Positions 28,492 through 36,180 of a stretch of DNA of 64,000 nt are shown here, in pieces. The stretch is from Caldilineales bacterium (GTDB taxonomy: Bacteria; Chloroflexota; Anaerolineae; J102): contig JAIBAP010000001.1 in NCBI GenBank assembly GCA_019695115.1, forward strand, positions 62,001-126,000. Direction: 5' to 3'. Position 1 is the stretch's first letter, and each line of letters starts with the position of its first letter. Both the position numbers and the translations under genes were made by a program. Below the pieces are notes generated by a model. The model made no database searches. It had not been told where the DNA came from and saw only the letters and a list, made by a program, of their open reading frames with translations.

Positions 28492-29345
28492 CGCCGGCCT
28501 GCCTTTTTGGCGACGGCCAGATCGAGCCGGAGTTCCTTCAGGCTGGCGTCGGCCGGCCAGGCGGCGCTGATTTCATCGAAATCGTCGAGATGTTGGCGGA
28601 GTTCGGCGTCGCCGCGGTCTTGCAGACGGGCAAGGCGGTAGCGCTCTTTGGCGGCGTCATGGTCGCCCTGTAGCCAAGTTGCCAGCGCCTGATTGTAGCG
28701 CGCCCGCAGGAAATCGGCGTCCAGCGAAAGACAGGCGGCCAGGTCGGTCTGGGCGGTGGCCAGGTCGCCGAGGAGGATGCCCAGGTAGCCGCGGTTGTTG
28801 TAGACTTCGGCGTAGTCGGGTTTGAGGGCGATGGCGCGGCCAAAGGCGTCGCGCCCGTCCGCCAGGCGTTTGCCAAAGTAGTAGAGATAGCCGAGCGAGG
28901 CGAAGACATCGCCGTCCTCGCTCCCCGCCGCCGCTGCAGACTCCAGGGCCTTGATCGCCTCGGTCTGCTTGTTGGCCTTGTAGAAGTTGAAGCCCAGGGC
29001 AGCCTGATAGTCGGCGTTTTCCGGCTCGGCGGCGGCGGCCAGACGCAGGTTTTCCTCGCCCTGGGGCAGCAGGCCGCTGTCGGTCTGCACCGTGCCCAGG
29101 TGGTAGCGGGCCAGGATGTCGCCGGGGGCGAGTTCGACCGCCCGCTTGAGAGCGCGCAGGGCGTCGCGCGGTTGCTCGAAGCTGAGGTAGGTCAGGCCCA
29201 AGGCCAGCTGGACGGGGGCCTCGTCGGGCAGGGTGGGGGCCAGATGGCGGAGGGCCTTGCGCGCGGCTTTTTCGTCCTGCTGAGCCTGGCCGAGGATGGC
29301 GTCGAGGGGGGGGTAGTGGGTGGTAGGAGGGGTGGAGGAGGTCAT
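28488..29345 (-). CDS. TPR-repeat protein
   Basis: 285 aa made largely of tetratricopeptide repeats between residues 30 and 250, e.g. PVQLALGLTYLSFEQPRDAL, DILARYHLGTVQTDSGLLPQ, DVFASLGYLYYFGKRLADGR, AEVYNNRGYLGILLGDLATA. No signal peptide or membrane segment. TPR arrays are protein-interaction scaffolds; the partner is not known, but the gene is coupled by a 4 nt overlap to the following membrane-protein gene. Confidence 0.85.
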   Translation of the reverse strand: MTSSTPPTTHYPPLDAILGQAQQDEKAARKALRHLAPTLPDEAPVQLALGLTYLSFEQPRDALRALKRAVELAPGDILARYHLGTVQTDSGLLPQGEENLRLAAAAEPENADYQAALGFNFYKANKQTEAIKALESAAAAGSEDGDVFASLGYLYYFGKRLADGRDAFGRAIALKPDYAEVYNNRGYLGILLGDLATAQTDLAACLSLDADFLRARYNQALATWLQGDHDAAKERYRLARLQDRGDAELRQHLDDFDEISAAWPADASLKELRLDLAVAKKAGRR

Positions 29346-29371
29346 GGCGGGTGGAGCCTGGCCGTCATGGC

Positions 29372-30142
29372 TCAGGAAATGGCCGGGGAGCCGGGGGAGC
29401 GGGGGAGGTCATAGAGGCCGCGCCAGGCGTCGATGCGGATGCGGAGCACATCCCAGAACATGTTCCAGGTGTCGCGCACGGCTTCGACGCGGCTGTCGGG
29501 GTTGAAGTACCAATGGATGGGCACCTCGACGACGCGGGCGCCGTCGGCAATGGCGAGATACAGGGCTTCGACATCGAACGTCCAGCCGGTGACGCGCTGG
29601 CGGGAGAAGACGTTGAGCGCCGTCTCGCGACGGAACATCTTGAAGCCGCATTGGGTGTCCTGGAAACCGGGGATGGCGAGGACGCGGACGATGAGGTTGA
29701 AGACCCGGCCCATGATGTGTCGGTAGGTCGGCTCGTTGTAGCGAACGGCGCCGGGCGCCTCGCGGCTGCCGATGGCGACATCAAAACCCGTCAGGCGCGG
29801 CGGCAGGAATTTTTCCACTTCTTCGATCGGCATGGAGAGGTCGGAATCGCAGATGAACAAGTAGTCGCCGCGTCCGTTCAACATGCCGGCGCGCACGGCT
29901 GCGCCTTTGCCTTTGGGGCTGTGCAAGAGGCGCAGGTTGGGGTGCGAGGCAGCGTAGGCTTCGGCGACGGCGGTGGTGGCGTCGCTGCTGCCGTTTTCGA
30001 TGATGACGATCTCGACATCATAGGGAACCGTCTCTCGCCAGGCCAGGATTTTGTCGAGCGAGGCGGGCAGGCGCTTCTCTTCGTTGTAGGCCGGGATGAG
30101 AAGGCTGAGGAGCGGTCGGATGGGGTCGGGTGCGGAAGTCAT
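29372..30142 (-). CDS. Family 2 glycosyltransferase, polyprenyl-phosphate type
   Basis: 256 aa GT-A fold: SLLIPAYNEEKRLPASL at the N-terminus, the nucleotide-binding IIENGSSDATT, the metal motif ICDSDLSMPIEE (DxD), and CGFKMFRRE. The pattern resembles Alg5/dolichyl-phosphate beta-glucosyltransferases, which load a sugar onto a lipid carrier. There are no C-terminal membrane helices. Its start overlaps the DUF92 gene stop by 4 nt. Confidence 0.88.
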   Translation of the reverse strand: MTSAPDPIRPLLSLLIPAYNEEKRLPASLDKILAWRETVPYDVEIVIIENGSSDATTAVAEAYAASHPNLRLLHSPKGKGAAVRAGMLNGRGDYLFICDSDLSMPIEEVEKFLPPRLTGFDVAIGSREAPGAVRYNEPTYRHIMGRVFNLIVRVLAIPGFQDTQCGFKMFRRETALNVFSRQRVTGWTFDVEALYLAIADGARVVEVPIHWYFNPDSRVEAVRDTWNMFWDVLRIRIDAWRGLYDLPRSPGSPAIS

Positions 30143-30975
30143 GCAGAAGAGAGGAAGGCGCTCAGGCCAACGGCAACGAGTGCGCCGGCCAGGGTGGCAA
30201 AGGTGTTGACGAGGTCGTTATCGAGCCATCTCCGGCCGCGCACCAGGCGGGTGGGGGCGCCGCAATGGTGGACGGTTTGTTCGGTGGTCTTGGCGCAGGT
30301 GGGGCAGTAGTAGGCGGCTTGCCAGGTTGCTCCCAGGAGGGAATCGAAGGCGGCGCCGATGAAGCCGGCGATGGCGCCGATGGCCGGAAGCAGCCAGGAA
30401 GCGGGGGCAGAGGTGAGAATGAGGAGAAGGTAGGCGCAAAAGCCGATGAAGGTTCCACCCGCCAGGCTGGCCGCGAGGCCTAATGGCGTCACGCCGCCCG
30501 AAGCGCCGGCCGGGGCCGGGCGGCCGGTGGTGATCAGCCGCGGCGGTTGGGCCGAGAGGATGCCAATCTCGGTGGCCCAGGTGTCGGCCGTGGCCGCGCT
30601 GAGGGCGCCGAGAAAGGCCAGGAAGCAAATAGGATACCAGCGGCTGTCGGGAGTGACAATTCCGGCGCCAGCGGCGAAAAGGGCCGCCAGGCCGCCGTTG
30701 GCCAGGGTCTGAGCCAGGTCGCGACGCTCGCCTTTGGCAAATTCGCGGACAACCTGTGCTTTGGCCCGACGGCGAAAGGCGGAGAGCAGGCTGCTGCTGA
30801 GGAAGAAGGCGATCAGAACCAGGCCCCAGACCACGCCGCCCAAGCCGAAGACCAGGCCGCCGATGAGCGCAGCCCCGGCGGCGCCGCTACGGCTCAAGGC
30901 CCCGCGCTTCAGGCTCAGCCAGCCGATGAGGGCCGCCAGCGCCAGGCCGAGGAGAAGGCGGAGGGGGAGGGTCAT
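30139..30975 (-). CDS. DUF92 family integral membrane protein (phytyl-phosphate kinase-like)
   Basis: 278 aa with about six or seven membrane helices and the DUF92 signatures RRDLAQTLANGGLAALFAAG, SAATADTWATEIGIL and SGGVTPLGLAASLAGG. A small Cys cluster YYCPTCAKTTEQTVHHCG sits in a loop. Plant VTE6 of this family phosphorylates phytyl phosphate, so a prenyl-phosphate kinase role is possible and fits the neighbouring lipid-carrier-type glycosyltransferase. The long upstream open extension is rejected because ATG 30975 begins at the first helix. Confidence 0.85.
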   Translation of the reverse strand: MTLPLRLLLGLALAALIGWLSLKRGALSRSGAAGAALIGGLVFGLGGVVWGLVLIAFFLSSSLLSAFRRRAKAQVVREFAKGERRDLAQTLANGGLAALFAAGAGIVTPDSRWYPICFLAFLGALSAATADTWATEIGILSAQPPRLITTGRPAPAGASGGVTPLGLAASLAGGTFIGFCAYLLLILTSAPASWLLPAIGAIAGFIGAAFDSLLGATWQAAYYCPTCAKTTEQTVHHCGAPTRLVRGRRWLDNDLVNTFATLAGALVAVGLSAFLSSA

Positions 30976-30995
30976 GGCGTGGGTGAGAGATGGGT

Positions 30996-31973
30996 TCAGC
31001 TCATCAGCTGAAACAGGTTGCGGCCGATCAGCAGGCCGGCGATCTGGACGGCCAGGGCATTGCCCCACAGCAGATAGGCAGCCAGTGGCCGGCGTTCGTA
31101 GAAGACAAAGCCAATCACGACATTGAAGAACCAGATCAGCAGGGCGACGGACGGCAACAGCATGAGGGCGCGGCGAGGGCCAATGCGATCGACCAGGCCG
31201 CGGGCATCGAAATGCAGGGGCGTCTGGTCGGGCAGGGTGGGGTAGCGCCAGAGGAAGTAGCCAAGCAAGAGGAGGCCGGCCAGGAGGCTGCCGGCGAGCA
31301 GGAACTGAGCGACGCGGTCGCGCCGGAGCCAATGTTCGTGCAGGGCCGAAGGCTCGACCGTTTCGGGCAGGGCGCGCAGGGGGCCGAGTTGGCGGCGGGT
31401 GTGAAAGGCGGCGAGAAAGGCGGCGGGATCGGCGGGCGAGATCAGGTAGGTGCAGTCGGCCATGACCACAACCAGACAATCGGCCGGAGCCTGCGTGGCA
31501 TAGATGGCGCGGGGGCTGTCCACCCGCCGCGGTTCCACCCAGCCCAGAGGCCAGCGCAGCCAGTTGGGGCGAGGGGGGATGGCATTGCGCTCCCCGATCC
31601 GCCCATCCCGGTCAATCCGCCCACCTGCCACCTGGTTGGGGCGAGGGGCGTCGGGAGGGGGATCGGTTTGTTGGCCGCGCCTGATGGCGGTGATGCGGTC
31701 GAGGGGGAGGGTGATGAGGTCGCCCGCCCAGTGGATGCGGAGGGCGTCGCGGTCGAGCCAGTAATCCAGGCCAAAGAGCTGCCAGACGCGCCAGGCCAGG
31801 AGGAGGGTGAGGGTGAAGACCGGCAGCAGCAGGGCCAGGAAGATGACCGTCTTGGGGCCAACCGGTCGCGCTGCCACCATCTGCTCGGCCAGGAGAAGGG
31901 TCAGCGCCGCCAGTCCAAGCAGGACAAAGATGGCGTAGAGACGGTCGCGGCTGAAGAGAGGTCGGAATGCCAC
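30996..31973 (-). CDS. Membrane protein with bacterial PH-like and DUF1648-like regions
   Basis: 325 aa. Two N-terminal helices (about 13-30 and 40-62) are followed by a bacterial PH-type beta domain (LDYWLDRDALRIHWAGDLIT through VMADCTYLISPADPAAFL) and three C-terminal helices. The segment PTLPDQTPLHFDARGLVDRI is the DUF1648 signature. Role unknown. It lies 3 bp after surE and 20 bp before the DUF92 gene. Confidence 0.7.
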   Translation of the reverse strand: MAFRPLFSRDRLYAIFVLLGLAALTLLLAEQMVAARPVGPKTVIFLALLLPVFTLTLLLAWRVWQLFGLDYWLDRDALRIHWAGDLITLPLDRITAIRRGQQTDPPPDAPRPNQVAGGRIDRDGRIGERNAIPPRPNWLRWPLGWVEPRRVDSPRAIYATQAPADCLVVVMADCTYLISPADPAAFLAAFHTRRQLGPLRALPETVEPSALHEHWLRRDRVAQFLLAGSLLAGLLLLGYFLWRYPTLPDQTPLHFDARGLVDRIGPRRALMLLPSVALLIWFFNVVIGFVFYERRPLAAYLLWGNALAVQIAGLLIGRNLFQLMS

Positions 31974-31976
31974 CGG

Positions 31977-32750
31977 TCAGAGTCCAGAAACGTCGAGGCT
32001 GATGGCGTCGAGCAAGGGGCGGTGGGTCATGTCCATGTGCAGGGGCGTGACCGAAACGTAGCCGTGGCTGAGCGCTTCCAGGTCGGTGCCGGCTTCTTGC
32101 AGGCCGGTGGGTGGGTCGCCGCCGATCCAGTAGTAGGGCGCGCCGCGGGGATCGGTTCGCTCGACGAGCACATCGCGGTAGACGCGCTGTCCCAGCCGGG
32201 TGGCGCGATAGCCTTTGATCGCGGCCAGGGGCAGGTTGGGGACGTTGACATTGAGCAGGGTGTTGGCAGGCAGGCCGCGGCGCAACACCCAGCCGGCGAT
32301 GACAACGGCGCTGGCGGCGGCAGTGTGCCAATGGCGAACGCCGCCACCAGCATCATCATAGTCGAGCGAAACGGCGATGCCCGGCCAGCCGCTGATGGCC
32401 GCCTCCATCGCCGCCGCCACCGTGCCCGAATAGGTGACATCGTAGCCGAGGTTGGGCGTGGTGTTGATGCCAGAGACCACCAGATCGATCCCGGTCTTGA
32501 CGAGGCCCAGGGCGGCCAGGGCCACGCAATCGGAGGGGGCGCCGTCCGAGGTCAGGGCTTCGGAGCCATCTTCGAGGGTGACAGGCCAGGCGCGCAAGGG
32601 CTTGTGCATGGTTTTGCTGTGGCCGGCCACCGACCAGTTGTGGTTGGGAGCGAAGACGGTCACCTGCCCCAGGCCGCGCAGGGCCTGCGCCAGGGCCAGG
32701 AGTCCGGGCGCTTCGACGCCGTCATCGTTGGTGACAAGGATGTGGGGCAT
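31977..32750 (-). CDS. surE: 5'/3'-nucleotidase SurE
   Basis: Metal-dependent nucleoside monophosphate phosphatase (257 aa). The N-terminus ILVTNDDGVEAPGL carries the metal-binding Asp pair; further conserved sites are APNHNWSVAGHS, SDGAPSDCV and VSGINTTPNLGYDVTYSGTV. ATG 32750 is used: the frame continues upstream, but only through the heptad repeat array. First gene of the minus-strand operon running to the PRTase. Confidence 0.95.
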   Translation of the reverse strand: MPHILVTNDDGVEAPGLLALAQALRGLGQVTVFAPNHNWSVAGHSKTMHKPLRAWPVTLEDGSEALTSDGAPSDCVALAALGLVKTGIDLVVSGINTTPNLGYDVTYSGTVAAAMEAAISGWPGIAVSLDYDDAGGGVRHWHTAAASAVVIAGWVLRRGLPANTLLNVNVPNLPLAAIKGYRATRLGQRVYRDVLVERTDPRGAPYYWIGGDPPTGLQEAGTDLEALSHGYVSVTPLHMDMTHRPLLDAISLDVSGL

Positions 32751-32754
32751 GGGT

Positions 32755-32918
32755 TTCGTGTTCCGTGTTCCGTGTTCCGTGTTTCGTGTTTCGTGTTCCG
32801 TGGTGCGGGGTGCGGGGTGCGGGGTGCGGGGTGCGGATGAATCAAGAGAAGTGCCAATACGCGTCACGTTTCACGTTTCACGCCTCACGTTTCACGTTTC
32901 ACGCCTCACGTTTCACGG
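32755..32918. repeat. Heptad arrays TTCCGTG and TTTCACG between the PBP and surE genes
   Basis: 32755-32807 is a run of GTTCCGT/GTTTCGT, 32808-32832 five GTGCGGG units of similar size, and 32862-32918 nine units of TTTCACG/CCTCACG. The first array starts 4 nt upstream of the surE ATG; the last reaches into the final codons of the PBP gene (stop at 32899), so the repeat has contributed coding sequence. Confidence 0.9.
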
Positions 32919-35900
32919 GCAGCAGCACATGTTCGGGCAGGTTGGCTTGGGCGCGGGGTTTGGGGCCTTTGTCCTTCTTGTGTTGGACGAAAATGCGGAT
33001 CGACTCGCTCTCGGTCTTGTTGCCGGCGCTGTCGTAGCCGATGGCTTTGATCACGTGCGTCTCGGTGTAGCCCTTGCTGTCGTGGATGATGCCAAAGCCG
33101 GTTTCGGGGTCGGTGAAGGTGAGGCGGCTGGGGTCGTTGGGTGCGATCGTGCCCGTGGACGGGGGCCGGTCGATCATCGTCATCGTCCACTTGCCCGCAT
33201 AGGGGGCCACGGTGGTGGTGATCACCGGGCTGCTGTCCACCAGAAAGACGACTTTGTCCATCGACCAGTCATCCGTCGCCAGGGCATTCAGGTTCACCCA
33301 TTCCTCATCCTCCATCACATACGCGCGTCCGTTTTCGGGGTTGGTGAGGACGATGGTGGGGGGGGTGTTGTCGATCGTGACCGGTACGTTCACCTGGCGC
33401 ACATTGCCGCTGTTCTCGATCACGCTCAGGCGCAGGGTGTGCGGGCCGTTGAGTCCGGTCGTGTCCCAGATCTCCAGGCTGGACTTGTCGATCTGGTTGT
33501 AGTGGTCGGGGCCGACCTGCTGCCAGGCGCCCGGCTCGAATCCGGCCCCGAAGTGTAGCTGATACAGCCGGAAATCGCCGCTGCGGGCATTGCCCAGCAC
33601 ATCCACCAGCCCGTGCGTGTAGCTGAAGGGGGTGGGCGAGGCGATGGCCACCTCATCGTTGGTGAACACCGGCCCTGACAACGAGGCTTCGGGGCGCGGC
33701 GGCTGCTGGAGCGCGCCGGCTTCCACCTGCTCGCGCACCCAGTCGTTGGCAATGGCCGGGTAGACCGGGTAGACTCGGCGCTCGATCAACTCCGGTGGGG
33801 TGGTGGCGTCGGCCAATTGCCCGGTGGCAGTGTTGATCTCGAAGACCTGCCAGGTGGTGTCGTAGTCTTTCGGCTCGGTGCCAGCGATGAACAATTCGGA
33901 GTGGCGACGGCCGCAGAGGTCGGTCGGGCGCAGGCCGCTGTCCGAACAGACGGTGGCGCGGGTCATACCCTCCGGCTCCTGCCAGTCCACCACCGGCAGC
34001 TGGCGGTGAGCATAGAGCATGATGTCGTGCAGGATGGGCGCCGCTCCGACCGAACCGGAAATACGGTCCATGGGTGTGTTGTCGGCGTTGCCCACCCACA
34101 CGCCGGCAGCGATCTGCGGGCTGGCGGCCAGGGTCCAGCTGTCGCGATAGTCGTTGGTGGTGCCCGTCTTGGCGATGAGGCGACGGTCGGGCAGGGTGAG
34201 CAGATCGGAATACTGGCCGAAGGCAGCCGGGCGCGGCCTGGGGTCGCTAAGCACATCCACCGTCAGATAGGCCAACTGCGGGCTGACGACGCGATTTCGC
34301 TGCGGACCGGCGAAGGCATACACGGTCTGGCCGTCCTTGTCTTTGACTTCCAGGATGGAAACCGGGTCGAGGGTGCGATAGCCGGGGCGCAGCCGTTCGA
34401 TCGGGACCACTTCGCCGGCCATCTCGCCCAGGTTGGCGAGGGTGGCAAAAACATAGGTCAGATCGATCAGCTTGATCTCGCCCCCGCCCAACGTCAGGCT
34501 GAGGCCGTAGTAGTCCTTGTTCAGGCTGGTGATGCCCAGGCGGTGGGCCATCTCGACCACTCGCTTCACCCCCACCTGGTTCATCACCCACACCGCCGGG
34601 ATGTTGTAGGAACGCTGCAAGGCCGTGCGCAGGTTGACGGGGCCGTGGTATTTGCGGTCGTAGTTTTCCGGCGCGTAGGGTTCGACTGCATCCGGGAAGA
34701 CCTGGCGCACATCCATGACCACGGTGGCTGCGGTGAGGCCCTGGCTGAAACCGGTGGCATAGGTAATGGGCTTGAAGGCTGAGCCGGGCTGTCGTTCGGC
34801 CAGGGCGATGTTCACTTCGCCGTCGATGTCCTTGTTGTTATAGTCCAGCGAGCCGAGCATGGCCAGGATCTCGCCGGTGTCGGTGCGCATCACCACCGCT
34901 GCCGCATTCGAAACCGGAGGGTCGCCCTCCTTGCGCACCTTCAGGCCCGCAGCCGGCTCCAGTTTGGTGCAGCCGGGCAGGGTGGGGTTCTGGTTGTTGA
35001 CATGGGCGATGCGCTGGCGGGCGATGCAGGTGACCTCGTGCTGCATATTCACATCCAGCGTCGTGCGCACGATCAGGCCGTTGCGCCAGATGTAGTACGG
35101 GTCTTCCGGCGTGTTGTAGCGGTTCTTGAGTTCGTCCAGCACCGCCAGGGCGAAGTGGGGGGCGGTGTCGTTCTCGAATTTCTCCAGGGCCGACTCGCGC
35201 ACCTTCAGTTCCTGGGCAAAGGCAGCGTCGGCCTCAGCCTGGGTGATATAGCCGGCGTCGGCCATGGCTTGCAGCACCTTGCCCTGCCGTCGTTTGGCGT
35301 CTGCGGGCGCCTGGAAAGGGTTGAGGCCGGGATACTGGGGCAGGGCGGCCAGCATGGCGGCTTCGGACAGGTTCAGGTCGCTGGCGGGCTTGTCGAAATA
35401 GACATGGGCGGCGGATTCGATGCCATAGCTGAAATTGCCGTAGAAGTTATTGTTGAGATACCACTCCAGGATCTGTTCTTTGCTGTAGTGGCGCGTGATT
35501 TCCAGCGCCGTCAACGCTTCTTTGATCTTGCGCGTATAGGATCGCTGGTAGCGCAGCTCCGGGTCGATCAGAACATTCTTGATCAACTGCTGCGTGATGC
35601 TCGAAGCGCCCTGCACACCCCCGCCCTGGATATTCTGGATGAGGGCGCGGGCCAGACCGCGCAGATTGACGCCGGGATTGTCCCAGAACGAGCGGTCTTC
35701 GAGGGCGACGGTGGCATTGATCAGATGCGGGCTGATCTCGGCCAGGGCCACATAGGTGCGGTCGCCGCGAAAGGGGCGGGGGTCGATGGATTCGTACAGC
35801 AGGTGCTCGCCCGTGCGGTCGTAGATCTTGACCGTCTCGAAGCTCTCCTGCTCGGTGACGATGGCGGTGGGGTCGGGCAGGTCGCGGGTGAAGTAGTAGT

Positions 35901-36072
35901 ACACGCCGCCGGCCACGGCGGCCGCCGTGGCCGCCCCGGCCGCAGTGCTTCCCACCACCACCAGCAGGGCGATGCCGATGATCGAGGCGATGAGGTTGCG
36001 GCTGGGGGTGTGGTAGCGGCCAAAACGCCGTCGCTGACGGCGGAGGATGAAAGTGCGGGAGGAGCGGTTCAT
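32899..36072 (-). CDS. Class A penicillin-binding protein (PBP1a-like) with C-terminal beta domains
   Basis: Bifunctional peptidoglycan synthase (1057 aa). A basic cytosolic N-terminus and one membrane anchor (about 25-58) precede the GT51 glycosyltransferase (VALEDRSFWDNPGVNLRGLA, QGASSITQQLIKN, YLNNNFYG) and the transpeptidase with nucleophile motif GSAFKP, second motif SYN and third motif KTGTTNDYRD. After about residue 750 a long extension holds Ig-like/Big-type repeats (DNTPPTIVLTNPENG). ATG 36072 is favoured over TTG 36084. It follows a terminator and a heptad array separates it from surE. Confidence 0.95.
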   Translation of the reverse strand: MNRSSRTFILRRQRRRFGRYHTPSRNLIASIIGIALLVVVGSTAAGAATAAAVAGGVYYYFTRDLPDPTAIVTEQESFETVKIYDRTGEHLLYESIDPRPFRGDRTYVALAEISPHLINATVALEDRSFWDNPGVNLRGLARALIQNIQGGGVQGASSITQQLIKNVLIDPELRYQRSYTRKIKEALTALEITRHYSKEQILEWYLNNNFYGNFSYGIESAAHVYFDKPASDLNLSEAAMLAALPQYPGLNPFQAPADAKRRQGKVLQAMADAGYITQAEADAAFAQELKVRESALEKFENDTAPHFALAVLDELKNRYNTPEDPYYIWRNGLIVRTTLDVNMQHEVTCIARQRIAHVNNQNPTLPGCTKLEPAAGLKVRKEGDPPVSNAAAVVMRTDTGEILAMLGSLDYNNKDIDGEVNIALAERQPGSAFKPITYATGFSQGLTAATVVMDVRQVFPDAVEPYAPENYDRKYHGPVNLRTALQRSYNIPAVWVMNQVGVKRVVEMAHRLGITSLNKDYYGLSLTLGGGEIKLIDLTYVFATLANLGEMAGEVVPIERLRPGYRTLDPVSILEVKDKDGQTVYAFAGPQRNRVVSPQLAYLTVDVLSDPRPRPAAFGQYSDLLTLPDRRLIAKTGTTNDYRDSWTLAASPQIAAGVWVGNADNTPMDRISGSVGAAPILHDIMLYAHRQLPVVDWQEPEGMTRATVCSDSGLRPTDLCGRRHSELFIAGTEPKDYDTTWQVFEINTATGQLADATTPPELIERRVYPVYPAIANDWVREQVEAGALQQPPRPEASLSGPVFTNDEVAIASPTPFSYTHGLVDVLGNARSGDFRLYQLHFGAGFEPGAWQQVGPDHYNQIDKSSLEIWDTTGLNGPHTLRLSVIENSGNVRQVNVPVTIDNTPPTIVLTNPENGRAYVMEDEEWVNLNALATDDWSMDKVVFLVDSSPVITTTVAPYAGKWTMTMIDRPPSTGTIAPNDPSRLTFTDPETGFGIIHDSKGYTETHVIKAIGYDSAGNKTESESIRIFVQHKKDKGPKPRAQANLPEHVLLPVKREA

Positions 36073-36078
36073 AAGAGA

Positions 36079-36131
36079 TAACAAACCCTAAAGGTCGCCG
36101 GCGAACCTGAGGATCGCATAACCTTTAGGGT
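36079..36131 (-). terminator. Terminator of the NYN-LOTUS gene
   Basis: On the minus strand ACCCTAAAGGT (36131-36121) pairs with ACCTTTAGGGT (36095-36085), followed by TTGTTAT. An 11 bp stem with a 25 nt loop lies between the NYN stop and the PBP start. Confidence 0.65.
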
Positions 36132-36180
36132 CGAGAGGAGATTCTAGCACGGAGGCGCAGGAAGGGCAAGGGACGCCGCC

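Noticed and set aside
30976-31479. Extended N-terminus for the DUF92 protein
   Set aside because: The 168 extra residues are Arg/Pro/Ala-rich antisense-like sequence overlapping the PH/DUF1648 gene; ATG 30975 starts at the first helix.
35002-36081. Long plus-strand open frame opposite the penicillin-binding protein gene
   Set aside because: It mirrors codon structure of the PBP gene in high-GC DNA, has no ribosome site and no recognisable domain. The same applies to long frames at 91-1080, 5539-6582, 7375-8550, 11621-13231, 13967-15349, 22008-23585, 46198-47475, 49393-50904 and 58209-60839.
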